Shown here: one piece after another, positions 11,343 to 19,841 of the stretch
How the letters are laid out: every line of letters starts with the position of its first letter
How positions within the stretch are numbered: the stretch's first letter is position 1
Source: JBDTVS01 sp040007095
Lineage (GTDB): Bacteria; Acidobacteriota; Vicinamibacteria; Vicinamibacterales; CAVVIG01
Assembly (NCBI GenBank): GCA_040007095.1
Contig: JBDTVS010000149.1
Location: 1 to 64,000, forward strand
DNA length: 64,000 nucleotides
Direction of reading: 5' to 3'
Position numbers and translations under genes: made by a program
Notes under the pieces: model-generated
What the model saw: the letters and a program-made list of their open reading frames with translations, nothing else
Told to the model about the DNA's origin: nothing
Database searches by the model: none

Positions 11343-13201
11343 GGCGTACTCATGCTGGCCGTGATTGTTTCGACGCTATTCATCGCTATCCAGCGCGGTT
11401 TCAGTTCCGCCATGGATGGAAGAGAGAGTTGCGATAGACAGTGATCTGGTGTCCTCTGTTGAACCGTGAAGCCGCAGGATTCGAAGAACGTCTCGGTCTG
11501 GCTGTTCTTTGCCGTGCGGATGAACTCGCCGATCATCACGCCGGCACCTTGCGCGACGGCGTGCTGGCAAATTGCGTGAAGGAACGCCTTCTCGATACCG
11601 CGTCCAAGCACCCGGCAGCTCATGAGGAACGTATGAAGGCGCCATGACGCGTCTTCGATCTTCACGATCGCCGCACCAATCAGCCCTTCGTCCGCAAATC
11701 GGTCGCGGCAGCGGCACCAGAATACACGCCAGTCTGGGGCGCTCATCAAGTCCTGCACTTCCTTCTCCGTCAGTCGCCGCGTGGTCAGATTGAATTGGTT
11801 CGTCTTCTGTGTGAGTTGAGCGACGCGGGCAATCTGCGCGGTCGTCAACGCTCCGACTTGAACCTCAGTCCCGAGTCCGGTCAGATAGCCTTCAAGGTCG
11901 TCCACATTCGAAACCGTCTCGCGGCGCAGAACGGACGCGGCGTGTGATTTCGCGCGCAGCGCATCCTCCGTCGTGATGGCGAGCGTGTCGAATCGTCGGC
12001 AAGTCGTGAGCCAGCGGAGCATCTCCAATGGATCGGAAGCAGGGCAGACCTCGACCTGCGGAAGAAGTTCCTCGATAAGGGCGCGTTCCACGGGATTGTC
12101 GTCAAGCAATACTAAAGCGTCCAGATCGATTTGCAATTCAGATGCCACATCCCTCAGGTTGATACCCTTGTCCCGCCAGTTGATCCGGTGAGCGCTGAAG
12201 TCAGCACGGTTCAGGACCATTTCCGATCGCTGGTCGAAGACTTCCCACGCATCGGCTTCATTGTTCTTGCTGACGATGGCAAGGGTGACACCCCGCTCGT
12301 GCAGCATCTTGATCTCGGTCTGTAACGCCGTATACAGATTCCCGGGATAGGTTCCACCGATGTTTACACCGGCAACACCTTCTTCGCCCACGACGCCGCC
12401 CCAGAGTGTGTTGTCCAGATCGACGACCAGGCATTTTCGGGCGAAGCCCTTCAGCGCAGCACAAAAAGCGGCGATGTCCGGGGCCAACTGCGAGACGATG
12501 ACATCAGCCAAAGGCCGGCCTGCCATCAGGTGCTGCTTATGGAGACCGGGCCAAACGGCGCCCGCCAGTCCGGCCAGGAACTGAACGTCGAGGATGTATG
12601 CCAACCCCGTTTCCCGGCATCTCCGCGAGAGGTGCAGATTCACGGATCGGACGAAATCCGCGCGACCGAGCTCCCGGCGGGCATCCAGGATGCCGAACGG
12701 TCGGCCTTCCTGAGTGCTCATGTTCTGCAGAAGCAGCAATCCGTTGAATCGCTCCCGCAGCGCCGTGACATGGGACCACGCCTCATCAACGATGTGCTCG
12801 ACCGGCCGGCTGAAGTCGCCAGGGCGGCCAACGACTCCCGTCAGGGGCGCAAGCACGACGACGTCCGGTTGATGCCGCAGCAGGCCGCTGCCGGTGTCGC
12901 GGACCTCCTGCGCGAGTTGGCCGAAAGCCCCGTGGTAGAACACGCCGAACATCCCACGCTCGAGCAGTCGAACGGCCAACGGCTCCGCCAGATTATCCAG
13001 CGACGTATCGCTGGCAAGCGCGACGCGGACACTGCGGGCAGGAAAATCCGTCCGTTGGGAAGGACCGTCGCTCATGAGGAAGCGGGACAATCGCCGTTCG
13101 TCGATCCGGCCGATCGGGCCAGAGAGCAACGCCCGAGCCTTCCCAATGCTGCGCCAGGTGGAATCGGCGCCTAGTGCTTCAATGACCTGTTGGACGTTCA
13201 T
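11339..13201 (-). CDS. FkbH-like HAD-IIIC family protein
   Basis: A 620-residue FkbH-type protein. The HAD motif DLDNTLWGGVVGEEG (about residue 258) and the later LVLLDDNPVER supply the phosphatase-fold acidic residues. The N-terminal 240 residues form the extra domain usual in long FkbH-like proteins, and the C-terminal part (from about 460, with SCRVLGRGIEKAFL) resembles a GNAT acyltransferase. Characterised FkbH relatives dephosphorylate 1,3-bisphosphoglycerate and load a glyceryl unit onto an ACP. The adjacent ACP gene, joined by a 4-base overlap, supports that activity here. The ATG at 13201 is chosen because the open frame upstream (to 13345) has no family-like sequence and runs into the Wzt end. 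Confidence 0.9.
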   Translation of the reverse strand: MNVQQVIEALGADSTWRSIGKARALLSGPIGRIDERRLSRFLMSDGPSQRTDFPARSVRVALASDTSLDNLAEPLAVRLLERGMFGVFYHGAFGQLAQEVRDTGSGLLRHQPDVVVLAPLTGVVGRPGDFSRPVEHIVDEAWSHVTALRERFNGLLLLQNMSTQEGRPFGILDARRELGRADFVRSVNLHLSRRCRETGLAYILDVQFLAGLAGAVWPGLHKQHLMAGRPLADVIVSQLAPDIAAFCAALKGFARKCLVVDLDNTLWGGVVGEEGVAGVNIGGTYPGNLYTALQTEIKMLHERGVTLAIVSKNNEADAWEVFDQRSEMVLNRADFSAHRINWRDKGINLRDVASELQIDLDALVLLDDNPVERALIEELLPQVEVCPASDPLEMLRWLTTCRRFDTLAITTEDALRAKSHAASVLRRETVSNVDDLEGYLTGLGTEVQVGALTTAQIARVAQLTQKTNQFNLTTRRLTEKEVQDLMSAPDWRVFWCRCRDRFADEGLIGAAIVKIEDASWRLHTFLMSCRVLGRGIEKAFLHAICQHAVAQGAGVMIGEFIRTAKNSQTETFFESCGFTVQQRTPDHCLSQLSLPSMAELKPRWIAMNSVETITASMSTP

Positions 13202-13313
13202 ACGCGCGCCAGGGACCTCGTACAACCTCGGGCGGTGTCGACATCCTTGTGACAACGCGACTGAACGTCTACCGCAGGGTGAGGTGGAGTTGCTTGAACC
13301 GAGCAGTCGGCTC

Positions 13314-14648
13314 CTACCGGACTGCCGCGACTTTCTCAGGGACACGGCGGCCGTACTGGGTGGTCCACTTGAACATCGGTCTCACCACGCCGGGCATGTG
13401 GCCAGTCCAATCTCCCCTCGATGAGTCCCCATCGAGGCTGTCGGTGATCATGAACGCGACGGCGCTGCGGCTCCAGTACTGAAAAATGAACGGCTCCACC
13501 ACGATCATGTTCGCGTCCACGAAGAACATTCCTTCGGACATGAGGTTGCCGGGGATTGTGACCGTGCTGACGTAACGGCCGGCGGGGCGCTTTCGTCCGC
13601 GCCATTCGGGATCCAGATCCTGCGCGCCAAACGCGCAGACGCCCTCGTCGTTGTAGATGTAGAGGTGAGGCAAGAGGACATAACCGGACGTCACGACCTC
13701 GTATTCCATCGCGATCTGAAAGGACTTCCGAATGTCCACCGTATCCGCGATATCGCCGTCTTCGTACGCGACGCGGACCGAACAAAGCCGAGCGACGTCA
13801 CCGCCAGGCGCCTGTGCGAGATCGGGCCATTCCCTCATGGCTGAGGTGCCGAGACCAGAATTCAGATAGGTGCTGATCACTTCATGCACCGGACCATCCT
13901 GGACGACCTGCCCATTACCCATGAGGATGGCCCGCTGGCACAGTCGGCTGATCGCCGGCATGTTGTGGGCCACATAGAGCACCGTTCTGCCCTCGCTCGC
14001 GACATCTCCCATCTTGCTCAGGCATTTCTTCTGAAAGCGGATATCGCCGACCGCGAGCACCTCGTCGACCATGAGGATCTCCGGCTCCAAATGGGCGGCG
14101 ACGGAGAACGCCAGCCGCAGGGTCATCCCGCTGGAGTACCGCTTCACCGGAGTGTCGATGAACTTCGCCACGTCGGAGAAGTCGACGATGTCATCGAACT
14201 TGCGGTCGATCTCGTTGCGGGTCATCCCCAGGATGGCGCCATTGAGGTACACGTTCTCCCGGCCCGTCAGATCCGCATGGAATCCGGTCCCCACTTCGAG
14301 CAGGCTCGAGACCCGCCCGTTGACGACAGCCGTCCCGTGCGAGGGTTGCGTGATGCGAGACAGAATCTTCAGCAGTGTCGACTTGCCGGCGCCGTTGGAA
14401 CCGATGATTCCGACCGTTTCTCCGCTCTTGATCTCGAAGGACACGTCACGCAACGCCCAGATCGTGTCGTCTTCTGTGTCGGTGTCGGAAAAAGTCGTCA
14501 GGCTCCGCAGACGGCGAAGATTCGTCATCGGCCGGCGGATCAGATCGAGGACTGACCCCGCAAGCGTGTCCTGCCGCTGTTGCTTGGCACCAATTCGGTA
14601 CCGCTTCGAGAGTCGATCGACGGTGATGGTCGTGTGTGACATGCTCAT
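13314..14648 (-). CDS. wzt: Wzt-type ABC transporter ATP-binding protein with carbohydrate-binding C-terminus
   Basis: The ATPase of a polysaccharide ABC exporter, 444 residues. Walker A is GSNGAGKST (about residue 81), the signature is YSSGMTLRLAFS (about 173) and Walker B is ILMVDEVLAVGD (about 193). The C-terminal 170 residues form a Wzt_C-type domain that in known systems recognises a capped or modified chain end before export. Its ATG overlaps the permease stop as ATGA, so the pair is coupled. It is followed after 112 bases by the FkbH gene. A fragment strongly similar to its last domain occurs at 31546-31635. Confidence 0.95.
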   Translation of the reverse strand: MSMSHTTITVDRLSKRYRIGAKQQRQDTLAGSVLDLIRRPMTNLRRLRSLTTFSDTDTEDDTIWALRDVSFEIKSGETVGIIGSNGAGKSTLLKILSRITQPSHGTAVVNGRVSSLLEVGTGFHADLTGRENVYLNGAILGMTRNEIDRKFDDIVDFSDVAKFIDTPVKRYSSGMTLRLAFSVAAHLEPEILMVDEVLAVGDIRFQKKCLSKMGDVASEGRTVLYVAHNMPAISRLCQRAILMGNGQVVQDGPVHEVISTYLNSGLGTSAMREWPDLAQAPGGDVARLCSVRVAYEDGDIADTVDIRKSFQIAMEYEVVTSGYVLLPHLYIYNDEGVCAFGAQDLDPEWRGRKRPAGRYVSTVTIPGNLMSEGMFFVDANMIVVEPFIFQYWSRSAVAFMITDSLDGDSSRGDWTGHMPGVVRPMFKWTTQYGRRVPEKVAAVR

Positions 14649-15508
14649 GCGACGTCGGCGAAAACCGGCTCCTTCCCAAAGAAATACACCGCACCAAACC
14701 AGAGCATCACTACCGCACTGGCGCTCCCGATCCCGATGAGGTCCCACGGGACCGGCCCGGATCGCAGGAGGGTGGCCCGGAAGCCCTCGATGACACCGAC
14801 GAGCGGATTGAGGGCGTAGAAATATCGAAAACGAACGGGAACCAGGCTGGTGGGGTAGACGACCGGCGCGGCATACATCAGAAACTGGACCGCAAACGGC
14901 AGGGCATATCTGACGTCCCGGTACTGGACGGCGAGCGCGCTCAGCCACATGCCGAGTCCGGAGGCCGTGACGATTGCGATCAGAACCAGCAGCGGCAGCA
15001 GTGCGACGACCGAGAGAGTTGGCATCACTTGATACCAGGCCATCAACACAAACAGCATCACGAAAGAAATCGCCAGGTCGAGCAGTCTGCCGAGAACGGC
15101 CGTCAGCGGGATGATCAGCCTGGGGAAGTAGATCTTGCTCAACATGCTGACTTCCTTGACCAGGCTTCCGCTCGAGTCGTTCAAGGCATTCGAGAAATAG
15201 GTCCACGGGACCAGCCCGGCAAGACTGAACAACGCATAGGGAACGCCGTCGGAACTGATCTTGGCCACCCTCCCGAAAATGATGGTGAAGAGGATCATGG
15301 GAACCAGTGGCTGGATCGTGGCCCATCCGACGCCCATGACGGACTGCGCATAGCGCACCTTCACGTCTCGCCACACCAGAAAATAGAACAACTCACGATA
15401 CTGCCAGAGTTCGGCGACTTTTGACGTGAGACGCCAGCTCTCCGCGCCGATGACGCCCGACTGACGGAATGGCGGTACTTCCGGCACGTACGACGATGCA
15501 CTTTCCAT
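14645..15508 (-). CDS. wzm: Wzm-type ABC-2 polysaccharide export permease
   Basis: The membrane half of the exporter, 287 residues with about six hydrophobic segments (for example VPMILFTIIFG, LAISFVMLFVLMAWY, FAVQFLMYAAPVVYP). The motif FYFLVWRDVKVRY near the start and NPLVGVIEGFR near the end are characteristic of the ABC-2/Wzm family. The ATG at 15508 is chosen over a longer frame because family members begin close to this point. It pairs with the Wzt gene through a 4-base overlap and follows a glycosyltransferase gene by 29 bases. Confidence 0.95.
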   Translation of the reverse strand: MESASSYVPEVPPFRQSGVIGAESWRLTSKVAELWQYRELFYFLVWRDVKVRYAQSVMGVGWATIQPLVPMILFTIIFGRVAKISSDGVPYALFSLAGLVPWTYFSNALNDSSGSLVKEVSMLSKIYFPRLIIPLTAVLGRLLDLAISFVMLFVLMAWYQVMPTLSVVALLPLLVLIAIVTASGLGMWLSALAVQYRDVRYALPFAVQFLMYAAPVVYPTSLVPVRFRYFYALNPLVGVIEGFRATLLRSGPVPWDLIGIGSASAVVMLWFGAVYFFGKEPVFADVA

Positions 15509-15537
15509 GATGTGTCTTGATGTCTCCCTGAATACTT

Positions 15538-16797
15538 CTAGCTCGAATAGTCCGTGATCAACGCAGGTTCCCGGAACCGCTCTGTCGTGCCCCGATGAGT
15601 GACCCTTGCGACGAAATGCGCGCACCCCAGGGCATCATCGAATCCGAAGTCGCCGCCAGATACCGCGAAGCCGGCCGCAGCCTGACCTCGGTTGATCTTC
15701 CTCACCTCGAGGTAGGTAAACAGCCGTTGGTAGATCAGATTCAGCCCCAACGTCCTCATCAACCGCCGGATGGCCGAGTTCCGGCTCAGCAGGCCTGGAC
15801 TCGGCGGCGTCCTGAACTCTGCCGCCAGCGCTGGATATTTCTCCGCGAACGCCCGAAGTTCCGTCATCTCCCTGGAGACATCGACGCCCATGGCCACACG
15901 TCGCCTCAGTTCCTTCATCGTGCTTCTCAGGTATTGCTCCTCGTTGAAGGGAAAAGGTTGAAGCTCGTCCGGGAACATCCGTTTGCCCAGCAGCATTCCC
16001 TCCGCCATCAGGTTGCAGAGCGTGAAGTTGGTGAGCGGGATCCAGTCGCGCGCATGGGCCACGTCCGCGATCATCTTCTGAATCTTTTCCTTCCCAGGAT
16101 TCGAGAGGACGATGGTCGATCCCCACGACTTCGCCGTTCGTCCCAGGATGACGAGCGGGAGATCGATGTAGACGATGCTCTTCGAGAACACCGCTGCAAG
16201 TGGCCAGGCGAAGTACTCGACGCCGTTGGTACGGAAGAAGCGTCCCGAGCGCTGGACCACCTGTTCCGCCACCGCAGACGAGAACATGAACGCGCTGGGG
16301 TGCATGTTGAACTTCGGACGGAATGCGAACAGCGGGCCGACGAACTCCTCGGTAGATACCAGGCGCGCACCGCCGGAGAACGGCTCACAGGTTACCGTAT
16401 TCTGCTCCGGGCCGGGAAACGACCGGTCGCGGTATTCCGCGAGATTACAGAACAGGAAATCGGCGTTGTGGCGCCTGTATTCCTCGGCGAAGCGTGCCAG
16501 CGCATTCGGCACCATCGCGTCGTCATCCGACAACATCATGACGAGCGTGCCCCTGGCCTGCGAGCGGGCGAATTCCCAGCTGTCGGCGATCACGCCGTGA
16601 GAGGGCGTGCGCACATACCGCACTCGCGGGTCCCGAAACCCCTCGATGACCGCTCGGGTGTCGTCCTCCGAGCAGTTGTCGGACACAACCACTTCGAAAT
16701 CATCGAACGTCTGGCCGAGAACCGAACGAACAGCGCCTTGAACCAGGTCGCTGCGGTTGTAGGTCGGAATAACGATGCTGAATAACGGCGATGTCAT
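15538..16797 (-). CDS. Family 2 glycosyltransferase
   Basis: A GT-A fold glycosyltransferase of 419 residues. The start FSIVIPTYNRSDLV is the nucleotide-sugar-binding beta strand of the family. VVVSDNCSEDDT follows, and MLSDDDAM (about residue 95) gives the metal-binding DxD. The C-terminal 150 residues are helical and not diagnostic. It lies just upstream of the ABC exporter genes and probably adds a sugar to the exported chain. Donor and linkage are unknown. Confidence 0.9.
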   Translation of the reverse strand: MTSPLFSIVIPTYNRSDLVQGAVRSVLGQTFDDFEVVVSDNCSEDDTRAVIEGFRDPRVRYVRTPSHGVIADSWEFARSQARGTLVMMLSDDDAMVPNALARFAEEYRRHNADFLFCNLAEYRDRSFPGPEQNTVTCEPFSGGARLVSTEEFVGPLFAFRPKFNMHPSAFMFSSAVAEQVVQRSGRFFRTNGVEYFAWPLAAVFSKSIVYIDLPLVILGRTAKSWGSTIVLSNPGKEKIQKMIADVAHARDWIPLTNFTLCNLMAEGMLLGKRMFPDELQPFPFNEEQYLRSTMKELRRRVAMGVDVSREMTELRAFAEKYPALAAEFRTPPSPGLLSRNSAIRRLMRTLGLNLIYQRLFTYLEVRKINRGQAAAGFAVSGGDFGFDDALGCAHFVARVTHRGTTERFREPALITDYSS

Positions 16798-16839
16798 GTT
16801 TGTTGCTTAACCCCGAAATGTAGTTGCGTACTCGGTGGA

Positions 16840-18171
16840 CTAGTCGTCGATCTCGAATTCGGCCAGATCTTCCTGGCGATTCACGATGTGCTCGGCGATC
16901 TTTTTTCCACGCAGCACGCAGTCGTGGGTCATCATGTAGCCCCACTGCGAATATCTGCCCGCGCGGATCACGCCGAAGCTCTCCAGGAACTTGTTGATCC
17001 GTTCCAGCGCCGCCCTCCGGTTGTGGTCGTAAATCACCTGTCCCCACGGGCAATACCTGACCGACACCGAATGCACCGCGTCCAGGCCCTCCAGGAGCCC
17101 CATCTGGATCAGTTCCTGTTGGACCTGCTGGACCACGGCGTTCCGGTCCGTCGGGAGAGGCAGGAAATCCGAGCCGCACACTTCAACCGACATGGCCGTC
17201 TTGCCCGCTGGAGCATTGTTCGGTGAAAAATTCTCCTGGATGCTCACCCGTGTGCTGATCTTGTCCTCGTCATACACATACAGCCAGGGTTCCTTGCGGA
17301 CCGAAGGGTGATTGGCCGCCACACGGACCAGCAGCAGGCGGGTGGCCTTCAGCATCGTCGCCGCCTCCCGAACGTCGGTGGGCGCGTCCTCGGCGCATTC
17401 AATCAGCACCGGCAGCGGCAGGGTCGTCACCAGCGTCTCGAAATTCGCCTTGGTGCCGTCCGAAAATCCGAGCAGGCGTTTTTGAAAATTGATGAACACC
17501 AGCTTCTTGCCGTATTCGATCCTGGCGCCGTCTGCGAGCTTGTGGGTGTAGGTGAAGAATCCGCCGGTCGAAGGATAGCGCCAGAGATTCACCCAGTAGG
17601 TCGAACGTCCGAGTGGGCCCTTGGCGCCCGTGACCACGTCCTCGACCTTGGGGTAGTAGACGCGCTTGCCGATCCAGTCGGTGCCGAGGTCGGCCGGTTC
17701 CCGTGTCCAATACTTGCGGGTGTAGACGGCCGGAAAGGTGTCGGCGAACACCTTGCCGAATGCCCGGTGGATCCACTCCTCGTAGTTCTTCGGCGGGGCC
17801 TGCTCGCCAGGCTCGCCGACGCGGGATTCGAGAAAGCTGCTGAGACACTGCGAGCGCAGCGGTTCCGGGATCTGGTACAGATTGGACTGGGCCGGATGGT
17901 CGATCCAGTGCCCTTTGTAGTAGTTGACGATCTCGGCCTGGACCTCTTCGTACTGGCCGCCGACCAGGTCGACGAACAGCTGCTGGATGTACTCATTCTT
18001 GGTGTACGACACGTGCGGGCCGTCGTCCCAGACAAAGCCATCCTCGACTTCGCTGTACACGTGGCCGCCATAGTGGGAATCAGCTTCGTAGACGATGCAC
18101 CGGTCACGGCCAAGGTAATAGCTGACGGCCAAGCCGCTGATTCCGCCCCCTAGAACTGTCACTGTTTCCAT
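16840..18171 (-). CDS. FAD-dependent oxidoreductase (amine-oxidase/protoporphyrinogen-oxidase-like)
   Basis: A flavoprotein of 443 residues that begins with the dinucleotide-binding motif VLGGGISGLAVSYYLG and an acidic ribose-binding residue (VYEADSHYGGH). The conserved layout (GFVWDDGPH, and a C-terminal GRYSQWGYMMTHD) matches the NAD(P)/FAD-dependent oxidoreductases found in polysaccharide clusters, distantly related to UDP-galactopyranose mutase. It sits between the glycosyltransferase and a PIG-L deacetylase, which suggests it oxidises or rearranges a nucleotide sugar. The exact reaction cannot be assigned. Confidence 0.82.
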   Translation of the reverse strand: METVTVLGGGISGLAVSYYLGRDRCIVYEADSHYGGHVYSEVEDGFVWDDGPHVSYTKNEYIQQLFVDLVGGQYEEVQAEIVNYYKGHWIDHPAQSNLYQIPEPLRSQCLSSFLESRVGEPGEQAPPKNYEEWIHRAFGKVFADTFPAVYTRKYWTREPADLGTDWIGKRVYYPKVEDVVTGAKGPLGRSTYWVNLWRYPSTGGFFTYTHKLADGARIEYGKKLVFINFQKRLLGFSDGTKANFETLVTTLPLPVLIECAEDAPTDVREAATMLKATRLLLVRVAANHPSVRKEPWLYVYDEDKISTRVSIQENFSPNNAPAGKTAMSVEVCGSDFLPLPTDRNAVVQQVQQELIQMGLLEGLDAVHSVSVRYCPWGQVIYDHNRRAALERINKFLESFGVIRAGRYSQWGYMMTHDCVLRGKKIAEHIVNRQEDLAEFEIDD

Positions 18172-18203
18172 CTGGGTCCCTGTTCTCTTCGATTAGCTGG
18201 TTG

Positions 18204-18875
18204 TCAAATACCGAGGGTGAGGTCAAGCACCGCTTTCCGACAGAAGAAGCCTTCTGCGTAGCCGCTTGGCGCTCCGCACTCGATCCCCCTCAATCGTAGC
18301 AGGGCGTAGAAGGTCTCTTCGGTAAACCAGTGTCGATTCTGCTGGGTCTGAAACAACTCCGTGATCCAGGGAACCTTCCGGCGACAGACGCCTTGATCCA
18401 GGGGCACGAAGCAGTTCGGCGAACCGAGGTCGCCGTCGTACTTGGGAATCTCGTACTCCAGTATCAGGTGCTCACGATAGGTATTCCAAGTCAAATCAGA
18501 GATCAGCCGGTGATCCTGATGCCGATCCTCTCGATAATGTGTGAAGATCAGATTCGGCGAGAACCGTCGCTTCAATCCTTCGAAATACTCCTTGATGTCG
18601 TAGCCGACGTAGGGGAAGAACCCGTCTCGAAAGTTTTTCACCTCGATCTGGGTCTCGGCCGCCCCCTCCAGGAACCTCGCCGCGCTCGTCTGTGCCTCGA
18701 TCGCGCGTTGTTCGCTGGCGCTGAAGACGATCCAATGAACGCTGACCTGCCGGTGGCTCTCGAGCAGCTTGAGCAGCGTACCGCCGCATCCGATTTCGAT
18801 GTCGTCGGCATGGCAACCGAGACAGAGAACCCGCAGCGGCGAATCGCCGCTGTGGTCGAGGGCTAGGCTCAGCAT
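18204..18875 (-). CDS. PIG-L family deacetylase
   Basis: A 223-residue zinc-dependent N-deacetylase fold. The motif CHADDIEIGCGGTL (residues 21-34) supplies the His and Asp zinc ligands, and HYREDRHQDH holds the second His pair. Characterised PIG-L proteins remove acetyl from GlcNAc-type substrates. In this block, beside a cytidylyltransferase and a methyltransferase, it probably acts on an N-acetylated sugar intermediate. It starts 45 bases after the preceding gene's stop. Confidence 0.9.
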   Translation of the reverse strand: MLSLALDHSGDSPLRVLCLGCHADDIEIGCGGTLLKLLESHRQVSVHWIVFSASEQRAIEAQTSAARFLEGAAETQIEVKNFRDGFFPYVGYDIKEYFEGLKRRFSPNLIFTHYREDRHQDHRLISDLTWNTYREHLILEYEIPKYDGDLGSPNCFVPLDQGVCRRKVPWITELFQTQQNRHWFTEETFYALLRLRGIECGAPSGYAEGFFCRKAVLDLTLGI

Positions 18876-18920
18876 AGGGCAATCAACGGTGCATCAGATG
18901 GGTCCAGGTGACGGCGATCC

Positions 18921-19775
18921 TCAGGCGACCGGCTCGCGGTAGGTGCGCACGCCCCGCGCCAGCGTCATCGTCTTCTCCTGAAATGAATCGGAGCCTCCGC
19001 CGTTCTTCCAGACCTCCCACGGCGCTGCGCCGCGCGCGTACAGATCCTCCAGCACCTGCTTGTCCTTGAAGGTGTCCATGGGCATCCAGAAGCCGTCGTG
19101 GCGGTAGCCTGCCAGGAGCCCTTCCTGCACCAGCCTGTGGAACGGCTGCTCGACGAGTTCTTCGCCGTCGCGGATGTAGTTGAAGATCTCCTTCCGGAAA
19201 ATGAAGTATCCGCCGTTGACGTAGAGGCCCGAGCGGGACATGTCCTGGATCGAGGCGACATCGTTCCCGTTCCCGAGCGACACCACGTGAAAGCTATGCG
19301 TGGGCTGCACGCACAGGAACGCGGCCACTTTGCCGCTCTCCATGAAGTGGTCGATCATCGAGGGCAGGAAGTAGTCGGTGAGTCCGTCCGAATAGTTGGC
19401 CAGAAACACTTCTTCGCCCCGCACGTAGCGTTCGACCGCTTTCAGCCGCTGGCCGATATTCGAGTTCAAGCCGGTATCCGCGAAGGTGATCGTCCAGTCC
19501 TGAATATCGGTCCCGAGCAGCTGAAGACTCCTGCCGCCGTCCGACATCACGAAATCATTGGAAATCGCTTCGTTGTACCGGAGGAAGTACTCTTTGATCA
19601 CGTTCGACTTGTAGCCGAGGCAGAGGATGAAGTCCTTCTGGCCAAAATGTGCATAGTACTTCATCACATGCCAGATGATCGGACGATGGCCCACTGACAC
19701 GATTGGCTTGGGCAGGGCTTCCGCATGTTCCCGGAGCCTCATGCCCATGCCCCCACAAAACAGCACGACTTTCAA
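18921..19775 (-). CDS. rfbF: Glucose-1-phosphate cytidylyltransferase-like nucleotidyltransferase
   Basis: Catalyses formation of an NDP-sugar, most likely CDP-glucose from CTP and glucose-1-phosphate, 284 residues. The pyrophosphorylase loop FCGGMGMRL...LPKPIVSVG is at the N-terminus. The RfbF-specific features are IIWHVMKYYAHFG, FILCLGYKSNVIKEYF and FWMPMDTFKDKQVLEDLY. CDP-glucose normally passes to a 4,6-dehydratase (RfbG), but no such gene is adjacent. The neighbours are a C-methyltransferase, DUF4910 and an RfbC-like epimerase, which together resemble branched dideoxysugar clusters. Confidence 0.88.
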   Translation of the reverse strand: MKVVLFCGGMGMRLREHAEALPKPIVSVGHRPIIWHVMKYYAHFGQKDFILCLGYKSNVIKEYFLRYNEAISNDFVMSDGGRSLQLLGTDIQDWTITFADTGLNSNIGQRLKAVERYVRGEEVFLANYSDGLTDYFLPSMIDHFMESGKVAAFLCVQPTHSFHVVSLGNGNDVASIQDMSRSGLYVNGGYFIFRKEIFNYIRDGEELVEQPFHRLVQEGLLAGYRHDGFWMPMDTFKDKQVLEDLYARGAAPWEVWKNGGGSDSFQEKTMTLARGVRTYREPVA

Positions 19776-19841
19776 AGCGATTCTCCTGTTCTCTCGCCGA
19801 ACGTCGGCGATCCCCCCGATGTTTTCCGCGCGCCCGTCAGG

